This document shows positions 23,472 to 32,086 of a stretch of DNA of 64,000 nucleotides, in pieces (the first letter of the stretch is position 1; the number at the start of each line of letters is the position of its first letter). The stretch comes from Rhodospirillales bacterium URHD0017 (GTDB lineage: Bacteria > Pseudomonadota > Alphaproteobacteria > Reyranellales > Reyranellaceae): assembly GCA_900110395.1 (NCBI GenBank), contig FODP01000002.1:248001-312000 (forward strand). The letters run 5' to 3'. The translations under genes were made by a program, and so were the position numbers. The notes under the pieces are model-generated. The model saw nothing but the letters and a program-made list of their open reading frames with translations, was not told the origin of the DNA and did not search any database.

Positions 23472-25258
23472 AGCCCCTCCTCCCAGCTTCGCGACAGACG
23501 CATGGCCGACAGGATCAGCCCGACCTGCGAGTAGGTTTGCGGAAAGTTGCCCCACAGCTCGCCGGTCTTCGGATCGATATCCTCCGATAGTAGCCCGACA
23601 TGGTTGCGGCGGGCGAGCAGGTTATTGAAGAGCTCGAGCGCCTCCGACCGCCGGCCGACGCTGGCCAGGGCGTCAATGTACCAGAAGGTGCAGAGCAGAA
23701 AAGCATTGGACGGCTTGCCGAAATCGTCGGCCTCGCTGTAGCGCATCATGAAGCCGTTCTTCATCAGGCGCTTGGCGGCGACGTCGAGGGTGGCGTGAAA
23801 GCGCGGATCGTCCGAGCCGAGCAGGCCGATCTCGGGCAGCACCAGGCACGAGGCGTCGAGCATGTCGCGGTCGAGCACGCCCGAGATCCAGCCCTCCTGG
23901 GTGGTGCCGCGCTGCAGCACCTCCTGGCGCAGGACACCCGCTCGCGCCAGCCACTCCCGTGATTCGGAGTCCACCCCGACCCGCTTTGCGATCATGCCGA
24001 GCCGATGCTGCGCTGCCCAACACATCGCCGCGGAAAACGTGTGCACTTCCTCACGCTCCCGGTACTCCCAAAGCCCTGCATCCGGAGTCAACGCCGTGCG
24101 CTGAGCCTCGTTCCCCACCACACAGAGCTGGCGATAGAGCTCGAGATCGCCCTGGCGCGGCAGGCGCTCGTCCCAGAACATCTGCGCCGAGGTCAGCACC
24201 ATGGAGCCGTAGGTGTCGTTCTGGCGCTGTGTGACAGCGGCGTTACCGACGCGCACCGGCCCGAAGCCGCGGTAGCCCGGCAAGGTGTCGATCAGGCGCT
24301 CGGTCGTGTCGGTGCCCGGCGCGATCGGGAACAAGGGCGCGATGGCAGCGACATCGTCGCGCGAGCTGCCGGTCTCGACGACGTCGACGATGAAGCGCAC
24401 GTAGCGTTCCATGGTGCGGGTTGCCGACAGGCGGTTGAGCGCGGTCACGGTGAAGAAGGCGTCGCGCAGCCAGGTGAAGCGATAGTCCCAGGTGCGCGGC
24501 GTGTTGGGCGCCTCGGGCACCGAGGTGGTGAGGGCCGCCAGCACCGCACCCGTATCCTCGTAGCTGCACATCTTCAGCGTGATCGCCGCGCGAATCACCG
24601 CCTGCTGCCAGTCGAACGGGATGTTGAGATCGCGCACCCAGGTTTGCCAGTAGGACTCGGTCTCGGCCAGGAAGGCCTTGGTCAGCGTGTCGGGATTGTC
24701 GGCGATGCTTTCATCGGCGCCGACGATCAGGTTGACGGGCCGGTCGAGCGAGAACTCGGTCTCGTGCAGGATATAGTTGATCGACGCATCGGTGGTGAGC
24801 CGCATCACCGCGCTTTCGCCGAAGAAGCGCGCATGGTTGCTGCCCGAGGTGAGCTTGGCTTTGTGGGCGCCGTAGTCGAAGGTCGGGCGCAGGCGGATGG
24901 TCACGCGCGGCCGGCCGGCCACCGGCTCGAGCCGGCGCACCAGCATGGGCGGACGGAACATGCGGCCGAAGCGCCGGAAGCGCGGCGCGAAGTCGACGAT
25001 GCGCACCGTGCCGCCGCTGCCGTCGATCACGGTCTCCAGGATGGCCGTGTTGTGCAGATAGCGCTGGCGGCCGACCTCCCTGGCGCCCGCGACCACAACA
25101 TCCATGAAGCCACCCTGCGGGTCGTCGCCGCCCAGCAGCGCATTGAACACCGGATCGCCGTCGAGCCGGCCGATGCCGTGCCAGACGTGGCGGCCCTTGC
25201 GGTCGACCAGGCTCGCGATGGCGCAGTTGCCGATGACGCCGAGGTCGAGGCTGCTCAT
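23456..25258 (-). CDS. Glycoside hydrolase family 15 protein (glucoamylase/trehalase-like)
   Basis: A 600-residue cytoplasmic GH15 enzyme. The N-terminal beta-sandwich (about 1-230) begins LDLGVIGNCAIASLVDRKGR. The (alpha/alpha)6 barrel follows, with TPRTWDYRFTWLRDAFFTV (substrate-binding block) and GLWEYREREEVHTFSAAMCW, whose E-x-R-E-x motif holds the general acid. LLSEDIDPKTGELWGNFPQTYSQVGLI carries the second catalytic glutamate region. It overlaps otsB by 4 bases and otsA by 16. GH15 includes trehalases in mycobacteria and archaea, so a trehalose-cleaving role beside otsBA is plausible. Glucoamylase or maltooligosaccharide activity is the alternative. Confidence 0.93.
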   Translation of the reverse strand: MSSLDLGVIGNCAIASLVDRKGRHVWHGIGRLDGDPVFNALLGGDDPQGGFMDVVVAGAREVGRQRYLHNTAILETVIDGSGGTVRIVDFAPRFRRFGRMFRPPMLVRRLEPVAGRPRVTIRLRPTFDYGAHKAKLTSGSNHARFFGESAVMRLTTDASINYILHETEFSLDRPVNLIVGADESIADNPDTLTKAFLAETESYWQTWVRDLNIPFDWQQAVIRAAITLKMCSYEDTGAVLAALTTSVPEAPNTPRTWDYRFTWLRDAFFTVTALNRLSATRTMERYVRFIVDVVETGSSRDDVAAIAPLFPIAPGTDTTERLIDTLPGYRGFGPVRVGNAAVTQRQNDTYGSMVLTSAQMFWDERLPRQGDLELYRQLCVVGNEAQRTALTPDAGLWEYREREEVHTFSAAMCWAAQHRLGMIAKRVGVDSESREWLARAGVLRQEVLQRGTTQEGWISGVLDRDMLDASCLVLPEIGLLGSDDPRFHATLDVAAKRLMKNGFMMRYSEADDFGKPSNAFLLCTFWYIDALASVGRRSEALELFNNLLARRNHVGLLSEDIDPKTGELWGNFPQTYSQVGLILSAMRLSRSWEEGLWHAS

Positions 25259-26013
25259 GGCGTTGCTCCCGCCGAAGCGACAGGCGGCACGTTGCGCGCG
25301 CTCAAAAGCTCGACACCGCGCATCAGCCAGGCGCGCACTGCCGCCGGCTGGCCGCCGAACACTTCGGCCACGCGCAGGCCCTGGCCGCCGAACTGCCGGG
25401 CCGCTTCCATGCCGGCCTCGTCGGTGAAGTCGTCGCCGACGAAGATCGGCCGGCGGCCCTGGAACGGCTGACGCGCCATCAGCTGCTCGACGGCGTGCCC
25501 TTTCGAAGCCGCGCGCGGTCCGATCTCGACCGCTTCGCGCGCCGGTATCAGGCGAAACCACGAATGATCCTGCGGCACCAGCGCCCGCACCAGCCGCCAC
25601 ACATCGTTGCCGCGCTCCGGCACCAGGCGATAGTGGATGGCGACACCGTGCGGCTTGGGCTCGACCAGCACGCCGGGCCAACGGTCGGCCGCGGCAACCA
25701 GGGCCTCGCGCCACGCCTCTGGCACGGCGAGGCCCTTGGGCATCTCCTCGATCTTGCCGTCCTGATAGCGCAGCGATGCGCCATGCTCGCCGGCCGCGGT
25801 GGCGACAAAGGGATTGAGCAGATCGTCGACGACGCCGATCGAGCGGCCGGTCACGATGGCGACCGCACCGCCGAGCTGCGAGCGCAGGCTTTCCAGCAAC
25901 TGCGGCAGTCCAGCGGGGACGACGACCGATTCCGGCGTCTCCGCGATCTCCAGCAGCGTGCCGTCAAGATCGAGGAACAGCGCGTTCGTCCGGTCGAGAT
26001 CCGGCGGTGTCAT
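25255..26013 (-). CDS. otsB: Trehalose-6-phosphate phosphatase
   Basis: A HAD-superfamily phosphatase of 252 residues. ALFLDLDGTLLEIAETPESV is HAD motif I with the nucleophilic aspartate, VAIVTGRSIG motif II, the TPP-specific KPHGVAIHYR segment lies in the cap, SKGHAVEQLM carries the motif III lysine, and PIFVGDDFTDEAGM motif IV. The ATG at 26013 is preferred to the longer frame because it lies just before the conserved strand. It removes phosphate from the OtsA product to give trehalose. It is first in the operon, preceded by a 197-base leader holding an EcfG-type promoter and a TATAAT box. Confidence 0.96.
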   Translation of the reverse strand: MTPPDLDRTNALFLDLDGTLLEIAETPESVVVPAGLPQLLESLRSQLGGAVAIVTGRSIGVVDDLLNPFVATAAGEHGASLRYQDGKIEEMPKGLAVPEAWREALVAAADRWPGVLVEPKPHGVAIHYRLVPERGNDVWRLVRALVPQDHSWFRLIPAREAVEIGPRAASKGHAVEQLMARQPFQGRRPIFVGDDFTDEAGMEAARQFGGQGLRVAEVFGGQPAAVRAWLMRGVELLSARNVPPVASAGATP

Positions 26014-26044
26014 CCGGCTAAAACCCCCTCTGCGCTCGAGACGT

Positions 26045-26050
26045 ATTATA
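26045..26050 (-). promoter_or_regulatory. TATAAT box upstream of otsB
   Basis: On the minus strand TATAAT is a perfect -10 hexamer 32 bases before the otsB start. No good -35 hexamer lies 16-18 bases upstream, so as a housekeeping promoter it is only half supported. It could serve as a basal promoter beside the EcfG-type site further upstream. Confidence 0.3.
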
Positions 26051-26131
26051 GGCGCGAAGAGGTTCTCGACCACAACACGCCGCTTGCGAGGCCCCCATGA
26101 GCAGGGCGGCCGCGCTTTGCGCGCATGAGTT

Positions 26132-26156
26132 AACGCTCAGTACGCGCGCGAGTTCC
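26132..26156 (-). promoter_or_regulatory. EcfG-type general stress promoter for the trehalose operon
   Basis: The minus strand reads GGAAC, then 16 bases, then CGTT, an exact match to the alphaproteobacterial sigma-EcfG consensus (GGAAC-N16/17-CGTT). It lies in the gap between the DUF1127 gene and otsB, with the -10 element ending about 119 bases before the otsB ATG. EcfG controls osmotic, heat and desiccation responses, and trehalose synthesis is a known member of such regulons. The motif is seen; its use is inferred. Confidence 0.7.
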
Positions 26157-26210
26157 CTAGCAGGGCGCGTGGTTATGGCGATTGTGAGGCGAAGGCCTGC
26201 GGAAAACTTC

Positions 26211-26456
26211 CTAACGCAGCGGTCCGAGTGCCTGCCAGAAGGTCTTGCCCGATTCATAGGCAGCAGCGGCCGGCGAAATCCCCGCGTCACGCAGGCTGCG
26301 CGCGTCCATTGCAGCAAGGTTACGGCGTGCCGCGACGCGCGCGCGCCAGCCCTGGAGCGTCATGGCCAGCCGATGACGCATCGATGGACGTGACGACGCC
26401 GGCGTCACGAACGTGACGGCCTGATCGGCCATGCGCTGGCGGGACTGGTAGCTCAT
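26211..26456 (-). CDS. DUF1127 domain protein
   Basis: An 81-residue basic protein. Residues about 35-75, GWRARVAARRNLAAMDARSLRDAGISPAAAAYESGKTFWQ, are the arginine-rich DUF1127 (YjiS-like) helix pair. Larger alphaproteobacterial members with this domain bind RNA and influence phosphate, carbon or stress physiology. GGAGG-like sequence (AGGGTTC) precedes the ATG weakly. It sits upstream of the trehalose operon on the same strand, but the EcfG-type promoter lies after its stop, so it is probably transcribed separately. Confidence 0.85.
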   Translation of the reverse strand: MSYQSRQRMADQAVTFVTPASSRPSMRHRLAMTLQGWRARVAARRNLAAMDARSLRDAGISPAAAAYESGKTFWQALGPLR

Positions 26457-26514
26457 CTGAACCCTCCTTGGGTCTTGATGAGCCGAAGGTGAGCCTGCCG
26501 CCGCGGTCTCTCAA

Positions 26515-27297
26515 TTACACGCGAGGTAATAGCGCGGCGCGCAGGGCGTCGAGGCCGTCGGTCAGCGCGGCCGGGCCGGGCTGCAGGATGATCGGCGACT
26601 TGATCTCGACGATGCGCCCGTTGGCGACCGCCGGCAGTGCGGCCCAGCCCGGCCGTTCGGCGATCTGCTGCGGCACGACCTTGCGGCCGCACCATGATGC
26701 CAGGATCACGTCGGGACGCGCCGCGATCACCTGCTCGGATGACACGATGCGATCGCGAGCCGCTGCGGCAGTGCGCAGATCGGCGAACACGTCCTCGCCG
26801 CCGGCGACCTCGATCAACTCCGACACCCAGCCGATGCCGGAGATCATCGGATCGTTCCATTCCTCGAAGTAGACCCGCGGCCGCGCCCCTCCTGTGCAGG
26901 CGCGCGCCATCTCCGTCACCCTCGCTTCGAGCGAACGTGCCAGCGCCTCGGCTTTGTCGCCGGCGCCGATCAGCGCGCCCACAGTGCGGATCATGGCGAA
27001 GATCCCGGCAATGTCGCGCTGGTTGAACAGATGGACGGCGACGCCGGCTTTCGCCAGATCGCTCACGATGTCGGCCTGCAGGTCGGAGAAGGCCAGCACC
27101 AGGTCGGGCTGAAGCGCCAGGATCTTGTCGAGTCGCGCCGAGGTGAAGGCGCTGACCCTGGGCTTCGACCGCACCTCGGGCGGGCGCACGGCATAGCCCG
27201 AGACGCCGACGATGCGGTCCTTCTCACCCAGCAGGTAGAGCGTCTCCACCGTCTCCTCGGTGAGGCAGATCAGGCGTTGGGGCGGGAACCGGCGCAT
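26515..27297 (-). CDS. Cobalamin-binding (BtuF-type) periplasmic-fold protein
   Basis: A 260-residue protein of the BtuF/FecB-like binding-protein fold. RLICLTEETVETLYLLGEKDRIVGVSGYAVRPPE starts the first lobe, KILALQPDLVLAFSDLQADI the next strand, GIFAMIRTVGALIGAGDKA the linking helix, and RPDVILASWCGRK the second lobe. No signal peptide or lipobox precedes the fold from the ATG at 27297 or from the frame extension to 27312, which is odd for a receptor. No BtuC or BtuD genes are near. It could be a cytoplasmic relative or a gene with a lost leader. Neighbouring genes give no hint of function. Confidence 0.8.
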   Translation of the reverse strand: MRRFPPQRLICLTEETVETLYLLGEKDRIVGVSGYAVRPPEVRSKPRVSAFTSARLDKILALQPDLVLAFSDLQADIVSDLAKAGVAVHLFNQRDIAGIFAMIRTVGALIGAGDKAEALARSLEARVTEMARACTGGARPRVYFEEWNDPMISGIGWVSELIEVAGGEDVFADLRTAAAARDRIVSSEQVIAARPDVILASWCGRKVVPQQIAERPGWAALPAVANGRIVEIKSPIILQPGPAALTDGLDALRAALLPRV

Positions 27298-27388
27298 GGC
27301 GCAGTCTAGCAAATGGCTGGTGTGAGAAATTGTCGGGCCGGGATGAATGTGGCCGCGCTACTCTGCGGTCAACTCATCGGAGGTTTCC

Positions 27389-28537
27389 ATGCTGCCTAGC
27401 CAGCGCGCCCTGTTCGACATCCCGCGCGAGGTCTGTTTCTTCAATGCCGCGACTTACAGCCCGCTGCCGATCGCCGTCCAGGAGGCCGGACGCGCCGCCG
27501 TGGCGCGCAAGGGCCAGCCGTGGAAGCTGCCGGCCGATTTCCAGCCGCAGCAGTATGAGCGCGCCCGCAAGGCGGCAGCCGCCCTGATCGGCGCCGATTC
27601 GGTCGACGTCTCGCTGATTCCCTCGGTCGGCTACGGCGTCTCGACCGCGGGCAAGGTCCTGACCATTCCGCGCGGCAGCCGCGTGCTGGTGCTGCAGGAC
27701 GACCACACCTCGCCGGTGCTCGAATGGATGAGCCGCGCCCAGGCGGGAGGCTACACGGTCGAGACAGTGAAGCAGCCGGCCGACGGCGACTGGACGGCAG
27801 CGGTGATGGCCGCGATCGAGCGCTCCGGCGCCGAGCCGCTGGCGCTGGTGTCGATCTCGTCGGTCCATTGGTCGGACGGCGGCGCACTCGACATGGCCCG
27901 CATCGCCACCGCGGCCAAAGCCAGGGTTTCGGCATTGCTGGTCGACGCCACCCACGATGTCGGCATCCGCCACATCGATGTGAAGAAGCTCGATCCCGAC
28001 TTCCTGATCTTCCCGACCTACAAGTGGGTGCTGGGCCCCTACGGCCGCGCCTTCATGTATGTCGCCAAGCGCCATCAACATGGCGTGCCGCTCGAGCAGA
28101 CCGCGCCGGCGCGCAAGGCGGTGTCGGCCGAGGACACGATCTATTTCCGCGACACGTCCTATCAGGAAGGCGCGCGACGCTACGACATGGGCGAGCGCGA
28201 CCACTTCATCTCCATGGAGATGGCCGCAATCGGCATGGAGATGATGGCGGGCTGGGGCGACGAGCCGATCCGCGCGCGCCTTGCCATGCTGACCGACAAG
28301 CTGGCCGATGGGCTCGCCAACACCGGCGTCCAGGTGCTGGACCGCAAGCTGCGCGCTCCGCACGTACTCAGCCTCTACTTCCCCAAGGGCATGGCAACCG
28401 ACCTGCCCAAGAAGCTCGCCGCCGAGAACGTCTATGCCGCGCCACGGCTCGGACGGCTCCGCATCAGCCCGCACGTCTACAACGACGAGCAGGATGTCGA
28501 GCGCTTCGTCGAAGTGTTCCGCAAGGTGGCGATGTAG
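27389..28537 (+). CDS. Class V-like aminotransferase-fold PLP enzyme
   Basis: A 382-residue fold-type I PLP enzyme. SIPSVGYGVSTAG-type phosphate contacts are visible as LIPSVGYGVSTAGKVL (about 77-91), the pyridine-binding VDATHDVG has D186, and the Schiff-base lysine is probably K212 in PTYKWVLGPYGR. This matches the class V group (kynureninase, cysteine desulfurase and isopenicillin-N-epimerase relatives). CGGAGGT stands before the ATG at 27389. The gene stands alone and is convergent with the GFA gene 6 bases beyond its stop. The reaction is unknown; no cysteine suited to desulfurase chemistry is evident. Confidence 0.87.
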   Translation: MLPSQRALFDIPREVCFFNAATYSPLPIAVQEAGRAAVARKGQPWKLPADFQPQQYERARKAAAALIGADSVDVSLIPSVGYGVSTAGKVLTIPRGSRVLVLQDDHTSPVLEWMSRAQAGGYTVETVKQPADGDWTAAVMAAIERSGAEPLALVSISSVHWSDGGALDMARIATAAKARVSALLVDATHDVGIRHIDVKKLDPDFLIFPTYKWVLGPYGRAFMYVAKRHQHGVPLEQTAPARKAVSAEDTIYFRDTSYQEGARRYDMGERDHFISMEMAAIGMEMMAGWGDEPIRARLAMLTDKLADGLANTGVQVLDRKLRAPHVLSLYFPKGMATDLPKKLAAENVYAAPRLGRLRISPHVYNDEQDVERFVEVFRKVAM

Positions 28538-28543
28538 CCGCCG

Positions 28544-28948
28544 TCAGAGGTGCCGCGTTTCGCGCGGCGCCTTGTCCCAGGCGTTGTGTTGGCCGTCCTG
28601 AAACTGGATCGGGCCGGCCGCCATCTCTTCCGGTGAGCTGCCGTCCAGGCAGGCGACGTTGATCGCATAGAACGTGCCGCCCAGTGCGTCCATGTGGCCG
28701 CGGCCGAACGGCTTGATGCCGCAATGCCGGCAGAAGAGATGGTGAATGTTCTTGCTGCCGAACTGGTAGTCGGAAAGTTCGTTCTCGCCCTGCAGGATGC
28801 GGAAGTCTTCCTTTCGCGCGATCGCTTTCCAGAACCGACCCTTGGCGCACACCGAACAACTGCAACGGCTGGTGCCCTCGGCCGGATCGAGCTGGCATTC
28901 GAAACGCACGGCACCGCAATGACATCCGCCCAGATGGAGCTTCTTCAT
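28544..28948 (-). CDS. GFA family (glutathione-dependent formaldehyde-activating / CENP-V-like) protein
   Basis: A 134-residue zinc protein of the Mss4-like fold. Zinc-binding cysteines appear in GGCHCGAVRFE, CSCSVCAKGRFW and FCRHCGIKPFGRGHMD, the standard GFA pattern. The ATG at 28948 is chosen over one 15 bases upstream because it precedes the conserved strand KKLHLGGCHCG directly. The name of the family comes from Gfa of Paracoccus; most relatives have no proven glutathione activity. A strong 20-bp palindrome lies 23 bases upstream of its start and probably controls it. Confidence 0.9.
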   Translation of the reverse strand: MKKLHLGGCHCGAVRFECQLDPAEGTSRCSCSVCAKGRFWKAIARKEDFRILQGENELSDYQFGSKNIHHLFCRHCGIKPFGRGHMDALGGTFYAINVACLDGSSPEEMAAGPIQFQDGQHNAWDKAPRETRHL

Positions 28949-28970
28949 GTCGAATCGCCTCACAGTTGAT

Positions 28971-28990
28971 ACTTAACTAATTGGTTAAGT
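28971..28990. promoter_or_regulatory. 20-bp operator-like palindrome between GFA and Bug genes
   Basis: ACTTAACTAATTGGTTAAGT is symmetrical at 18 of 20 positions. It stands 23 bases before the GFA start and 60 bases before the divergent Bug receptor start, in an AT-rich patch. It looks like a binding site for a dimeric regulator (ArsR-, HxlR- or MarR-like). No such regulator gene is beside it in this window. Confidence 0.55.
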
Positions 28991-29049
28991 GTTGAAGGAC
29001 GGTCGTCGCCCTGTCAAGGTCAGTCGGGGGAGCAGAGAGGGGTTTTGTT

Positions 29050-30018
29050 TTGCGTAACACTCGTAGAGGCCTGCTGGTTGGAGCGTTTGCGTTGCCTGTC
29101 CTCGCGGCGACGCGTCCCGCCGCAGCACAGAATTTTCCCAGCCGTCCGATCAAGATCATCGTGCCCTTCCCGCCCGGCGGCGGCGTCGACCTGACGGCGC
29201 GGCTCCTGATGGAGCCTTTGTCGAAGGAACTCGGCCAGACGATCATCGTCGAGAACAAGGGCGGCGCCGGCGGCATCATCGGCGTCGAGGCGATGTCGCA
29301 TGCGCCGGCCGACGGCTACACGCTGGCGCTGACCGGCGTCGGCACGCTCACGGCCGGCCCGCATCTGCGCAAGATGCCCTACGATCCGATGGCGCTGTCG
29401 CACATCACGCGCCTGGTGCGCATGCCGTTCATCGTGGCCGTGCGCAACGACCTGCCGGCCAAGACGCTGCCGGAGTTCACGGAGCTCGCCAAGAAGACGG
29501 AGATCCGCTGGGCCTCGGGCGGCATCGGCACCAGCCAGCATCTCGCAGGCGAGCTGTTCACCCAGATGTCGGGCCTGAAGATGGTGCATGTGCCCTATCG
29601 CGGCACCGGACCGGCGCTGAACGACCTCGCCGCCGGCATCGTCGACGCCTATTTCGGCGATCCCGCTACTTTGGGCCTGATCAAGAGCGGCAAGGCGCGC
29701 GCCATGGCAGTGACCTCGCCGACGCGCTGGGCCGTCCTGCCCGACGCGCCGGCGCTCGCCGAGGCGGTGCCGGGCTACCAGGCGGAGAACTGGTATGCGA
29801 TCGCGGCACCTCCCAAGACGCCGGAGCCGGTGATGGCAACGCTGACCACCGCCATCCTGAAGCTGATGGCCGATCCAGTGGTGAAGGCGAAATACGACGA
29901 GGCCGGCCTGCACCCCGCGACGATGCCGCGCGCGGAATACGTCGCCTTCCTGGAGCGCGACTCCAAGACCTGGGGCGACGTCGTCGCCAAGGGCAACATC
30001 AAGATCGACGAAACCTGA
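29050..30018 (+). CDS. Tripartite tricarboxylate transporter substrate-binding protein (Bug family)
   Basis: A 322-residue periplasmic receptor. The signal MRNTRRGLLVGAFALPVLAA ends before the mature FPSRPIKIIVPFPPGGGVDL. Family blocks IIVENKGGAGGIIGVEA, APADGYTLALTG, VHVPYRGTGPALNDLAAG and IKSGKARAMAVTS follow. The start is a TTG, with AGAGAGGGG about 9 bases upstream. It directly precedes hyuA (1 base apart) and hyuB, so this receptor probably delivers a lactam, hydantoin or related compound to them. The link to a catabolic pair makes it the best-placed of the five Bug receptors for ligand prediction. Confidence 0.92.
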   Translation: MRNTRRGLLVGAFALPVLAATRPAAAQNFPSRPIKIIVPFPPGGGVDLTARLLMEPLSKELGQTIIVENKGGAGGIIGVEAMSHAPADGYTLALTGVGTLTAGPHLRKMPYDPMALSHITRLVRMPFIVAVRNDLPAKTLPEFTELAKKTEIRWASGGIGTSQHLAGELFTQMSGLKMVHVPYRGTGPALNDLAAGIVDAYFGDPATLGLIKSGKARAMAVTSPTRWAVLPDAPALAEAVPGYQAENWYAIAAPPKTPEPVMATLTTAILKLMADPVVKAKYDEAGLHPATMPRAEYVAFLERDSKTWGDVVAKGNIKIDET

Positions 30019-30019
30019 T

Positions 30020-32086
30020 ATGACCGCCCGCTTGGCCGTCGATATCGGCGGAACGTTCACCGATGTCGTCCTCGAGAGGGACGACAAGGCCCATGCCATA
30101 AAGGTCCTGACCACGCCCGACGCGCCCGAGCGCGGCGTGATCGAGGGCATGCGCAGCATCCTGGCGCAAGCCAAGTGCCCGCCGTCCGAGGTCGGGTTGG
30201 TCGTGCACGGCACGACACTCGCCACCAACGCCCTGATCGAGCGTAAGGGCGCGCGCACCGCGCTGGTGACGACGGAAGGCTTCCGCGATTCGCTGGAGAT
30301 CGCCTGGGAGCACCGCTTCGAGCAGTACGACATCTACATGGAGCGGCCCGATCCGCTGGTGTCGCGCGACCTGCGCTTCGGCGTGCCCGAGCGTGTCGCC
30401 GCCGACGGCGCCGTGCTTCTGGCGCTCGACGAGCAGGCGGTGCGCCGGGTCGCAGCCGAGCTGCGTGCCCACAAGATCGAGGCGGTGGCCGTGTGCTTCC
30501 TGCACAGCTTCACCAACGAGGCGCACGAGCGGCGCACCGGTGCCATCCTGGCCGAAGAGTTGCCAGGCGTGGCGATCTCGCTCAGCTGCGAGGTCTGCCC
30601 CGAAATCCGCGAGTACGAGCGCACCTCGACCACCATCGCCAACGCCTACGTCCTGCCGCGCATGGCAGGCTATCTCGGCGAGCTCGAAGCCAACCTGCGC
30701 AAGGAAGGCATTTCAGGCCCGCTACTGCTGATGATGTCGTCGGGCGGCATCACGACGGTCGAGACGGCGCGACGCTTCCCGGTGCGGCTGGTCGAGTCCG
30801 GACCCGCGGGCGGCGCCATCCTCGCCCTCACCGTGGCGGCGGAGAACGGTCTGGCAAAGGCCGTCGCCTTCGACATGGGCGGCACGACGGCCAAGCTCAC
30901 CCTGCTCGACGATCTCGAACTGCAGCGCTCGCGCCAGTTCGAGGTGGCGCGCGCCTACCGCTTCGTGCAGGGCAGCGGCCTGCCGGTGCGCATTCCCGTG
31001 ATCGAGCTGGTCGAGATCGGCGCCGGCGGCGGCTCGATCGCGCGCATCGACGCTCTGGGCCGCATCCAGGTCGGGCCCGATTCGGCCGGTAGCGTTCCCG
31101 GCCCCGCGAGCTACGGCCGCGGCGGCACCGAGCCCACGGTAACTGACGCCGACACCGCGCTCGGCCGCCTCGATCCCAAGCGCTTCGCCGGCGGCGCCAT
31201 TCCGCTCCATCGCGACAAGGCCGAATCCGCCCTTCAGTCGCTGGCCGGTTCGCTCAAGACCGACGCCCAGGGTGCGGCGGCCGGTGTCACCGAGATCGTC
31301 GACGAAACCATGGCGAGTGCCGCCCGCGTGCACGCCGTCGAGAACGGCAAGGACACCGCCGAGCGCACGTTGATCGCCTTCGGCGGCGCGGCACCGCTCC
31401 ATGCCGCGCGGCTGGCGCGCAAGCTCGGCATGAAGAAGATCGTGGTGCCCGTGGGCGCCGGCGTCGGCTCGGCCTTCGGCTTCCTGCGCGCGCCGATCGC
31501 CTACGAAGTCGTGCGCACCCGCCATCTCCGGCTCGACCTGTTCGACGCCAAGACGGTGAACGGCCTGTTCACCGCCATGCGCGGGGAGGCCGAAGCCGTG
31601 ATCCGGCTCGCCGCCCCCAAGGAAAAGCTGGTCGAGACCCGCCTGGCCTTCATGCGCTATCGCGGCCAGGGCCACGAGATCGCCGTGCCCCTGCCCAACC
31701 AGGCGCTCGACGTCGACGCCGCGCGCGACCTGCGGCGACGCTTCGAGGCGACCTATGAAACGGTGTTCGGCCGCATCATCCCCAAGCTCGAGGTCGAGGC
31801 GCTGACCTGGACATTGTCGCTCGCCACCGACCGGCCGCTACCCAAGCCCGCGGCCGAGGCGAAGGCGGCCGCTGCCCCCAAGGCGAGCGGACAGCGCGAC
31901 GTGCTCGATCCGGCGTCGGGTCGGCACGAGAAGGCCGCCATCCACGAGCGCACAGCTCTCAGTGCCGGCATGTCGCTCGACGGGCCGGCATTGATCGTCG
32001 AGGATGGCACCACGACCGTGGTGCCGCAGGGATTTTCGGCCCGCATCAACGCGCTGGGCCAGATCGTGTTGGAGGATCGCGCATGA
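30020..32086 (+). CDS. hyuA: Hydantoinase/oxoprolinase subunit A
   Basis: A 688-residue subunit of the ATP-dependent hydantoinase/5-oxoprolinase/acetone-carboxylase family. The actin-like ATPase fold shows LAVDIGGTFTDVVLE at the start, VVHGTTLATNALIERKGA, SGPAGGAILALTVAAENG and AVAFDMGGTTAKLTLL. IELVEIGAGGGSIARIDALG closes the nucleotide site. It begins 1 base after the Bug receptor stop and overlaps hyuB by 4 bases. With HyuB it cleaves a cyclic amide or similar ring with ATP. N-methylhydantoin, 5-oxoproline and related lactams are candidates, and the exact one is not decided here. Confidence 0.95.
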   Translation: MTARLAVDIGGTFTDVVLERDDKAHAIKVLTTPDAPERGVIEGMRSILAQAKCPPSEVGLVVHGTTLATNALIERKGARTALVTTEGFRDSLEIAWEHRFEQYDIYMERPDPLVSRDLRFGVPERVAADGAVLLALDEQAVRRVAAELRAHKIEAVAVCFLHSFTNEAHERRTGAILAEELPGVAISLSCEVCPEIREYERTSTTIANAYVLPRMAGYLGELEANLRKEGISGPLLLMMSSGGITTVETARRFPVRLVESGPAGGAILALTVAAENGLAKAVAFDMGGTTAKLTLLDDLELQRSRQFEVARAYRFVQGSGLPVRIPVIELVEIGAGGGSIARIDALGRIQVGPDSAGSVPGPASYGRGGTEPTVTDADTALGRLDPKRFAGGAIPLHRDKAESALQSLAGSLKTDAQGAAAGVTEIVDETMASAARVHAVENGKDTAERTLIAFGGAAPLHAARLARKLGMKKIVVPVGAGVGSAFGFLRAPIAYEVVRTRHLRLDLFDAKTVNGLFTAMRGEAEAVIRLAAPKEKLVETRLAFMRYRGQGHEIAVPLPNQALDVDAARDLRRRFEATYETVFGRIIPKLEVEALTWTLSLATDRPLPKPAAEAKAAAAPKASGQRDVLDPASGRHEKAAIHERTALSAGMSLDGPALIVEDGTTTVVPQGFSARINALGQIVLEDRA

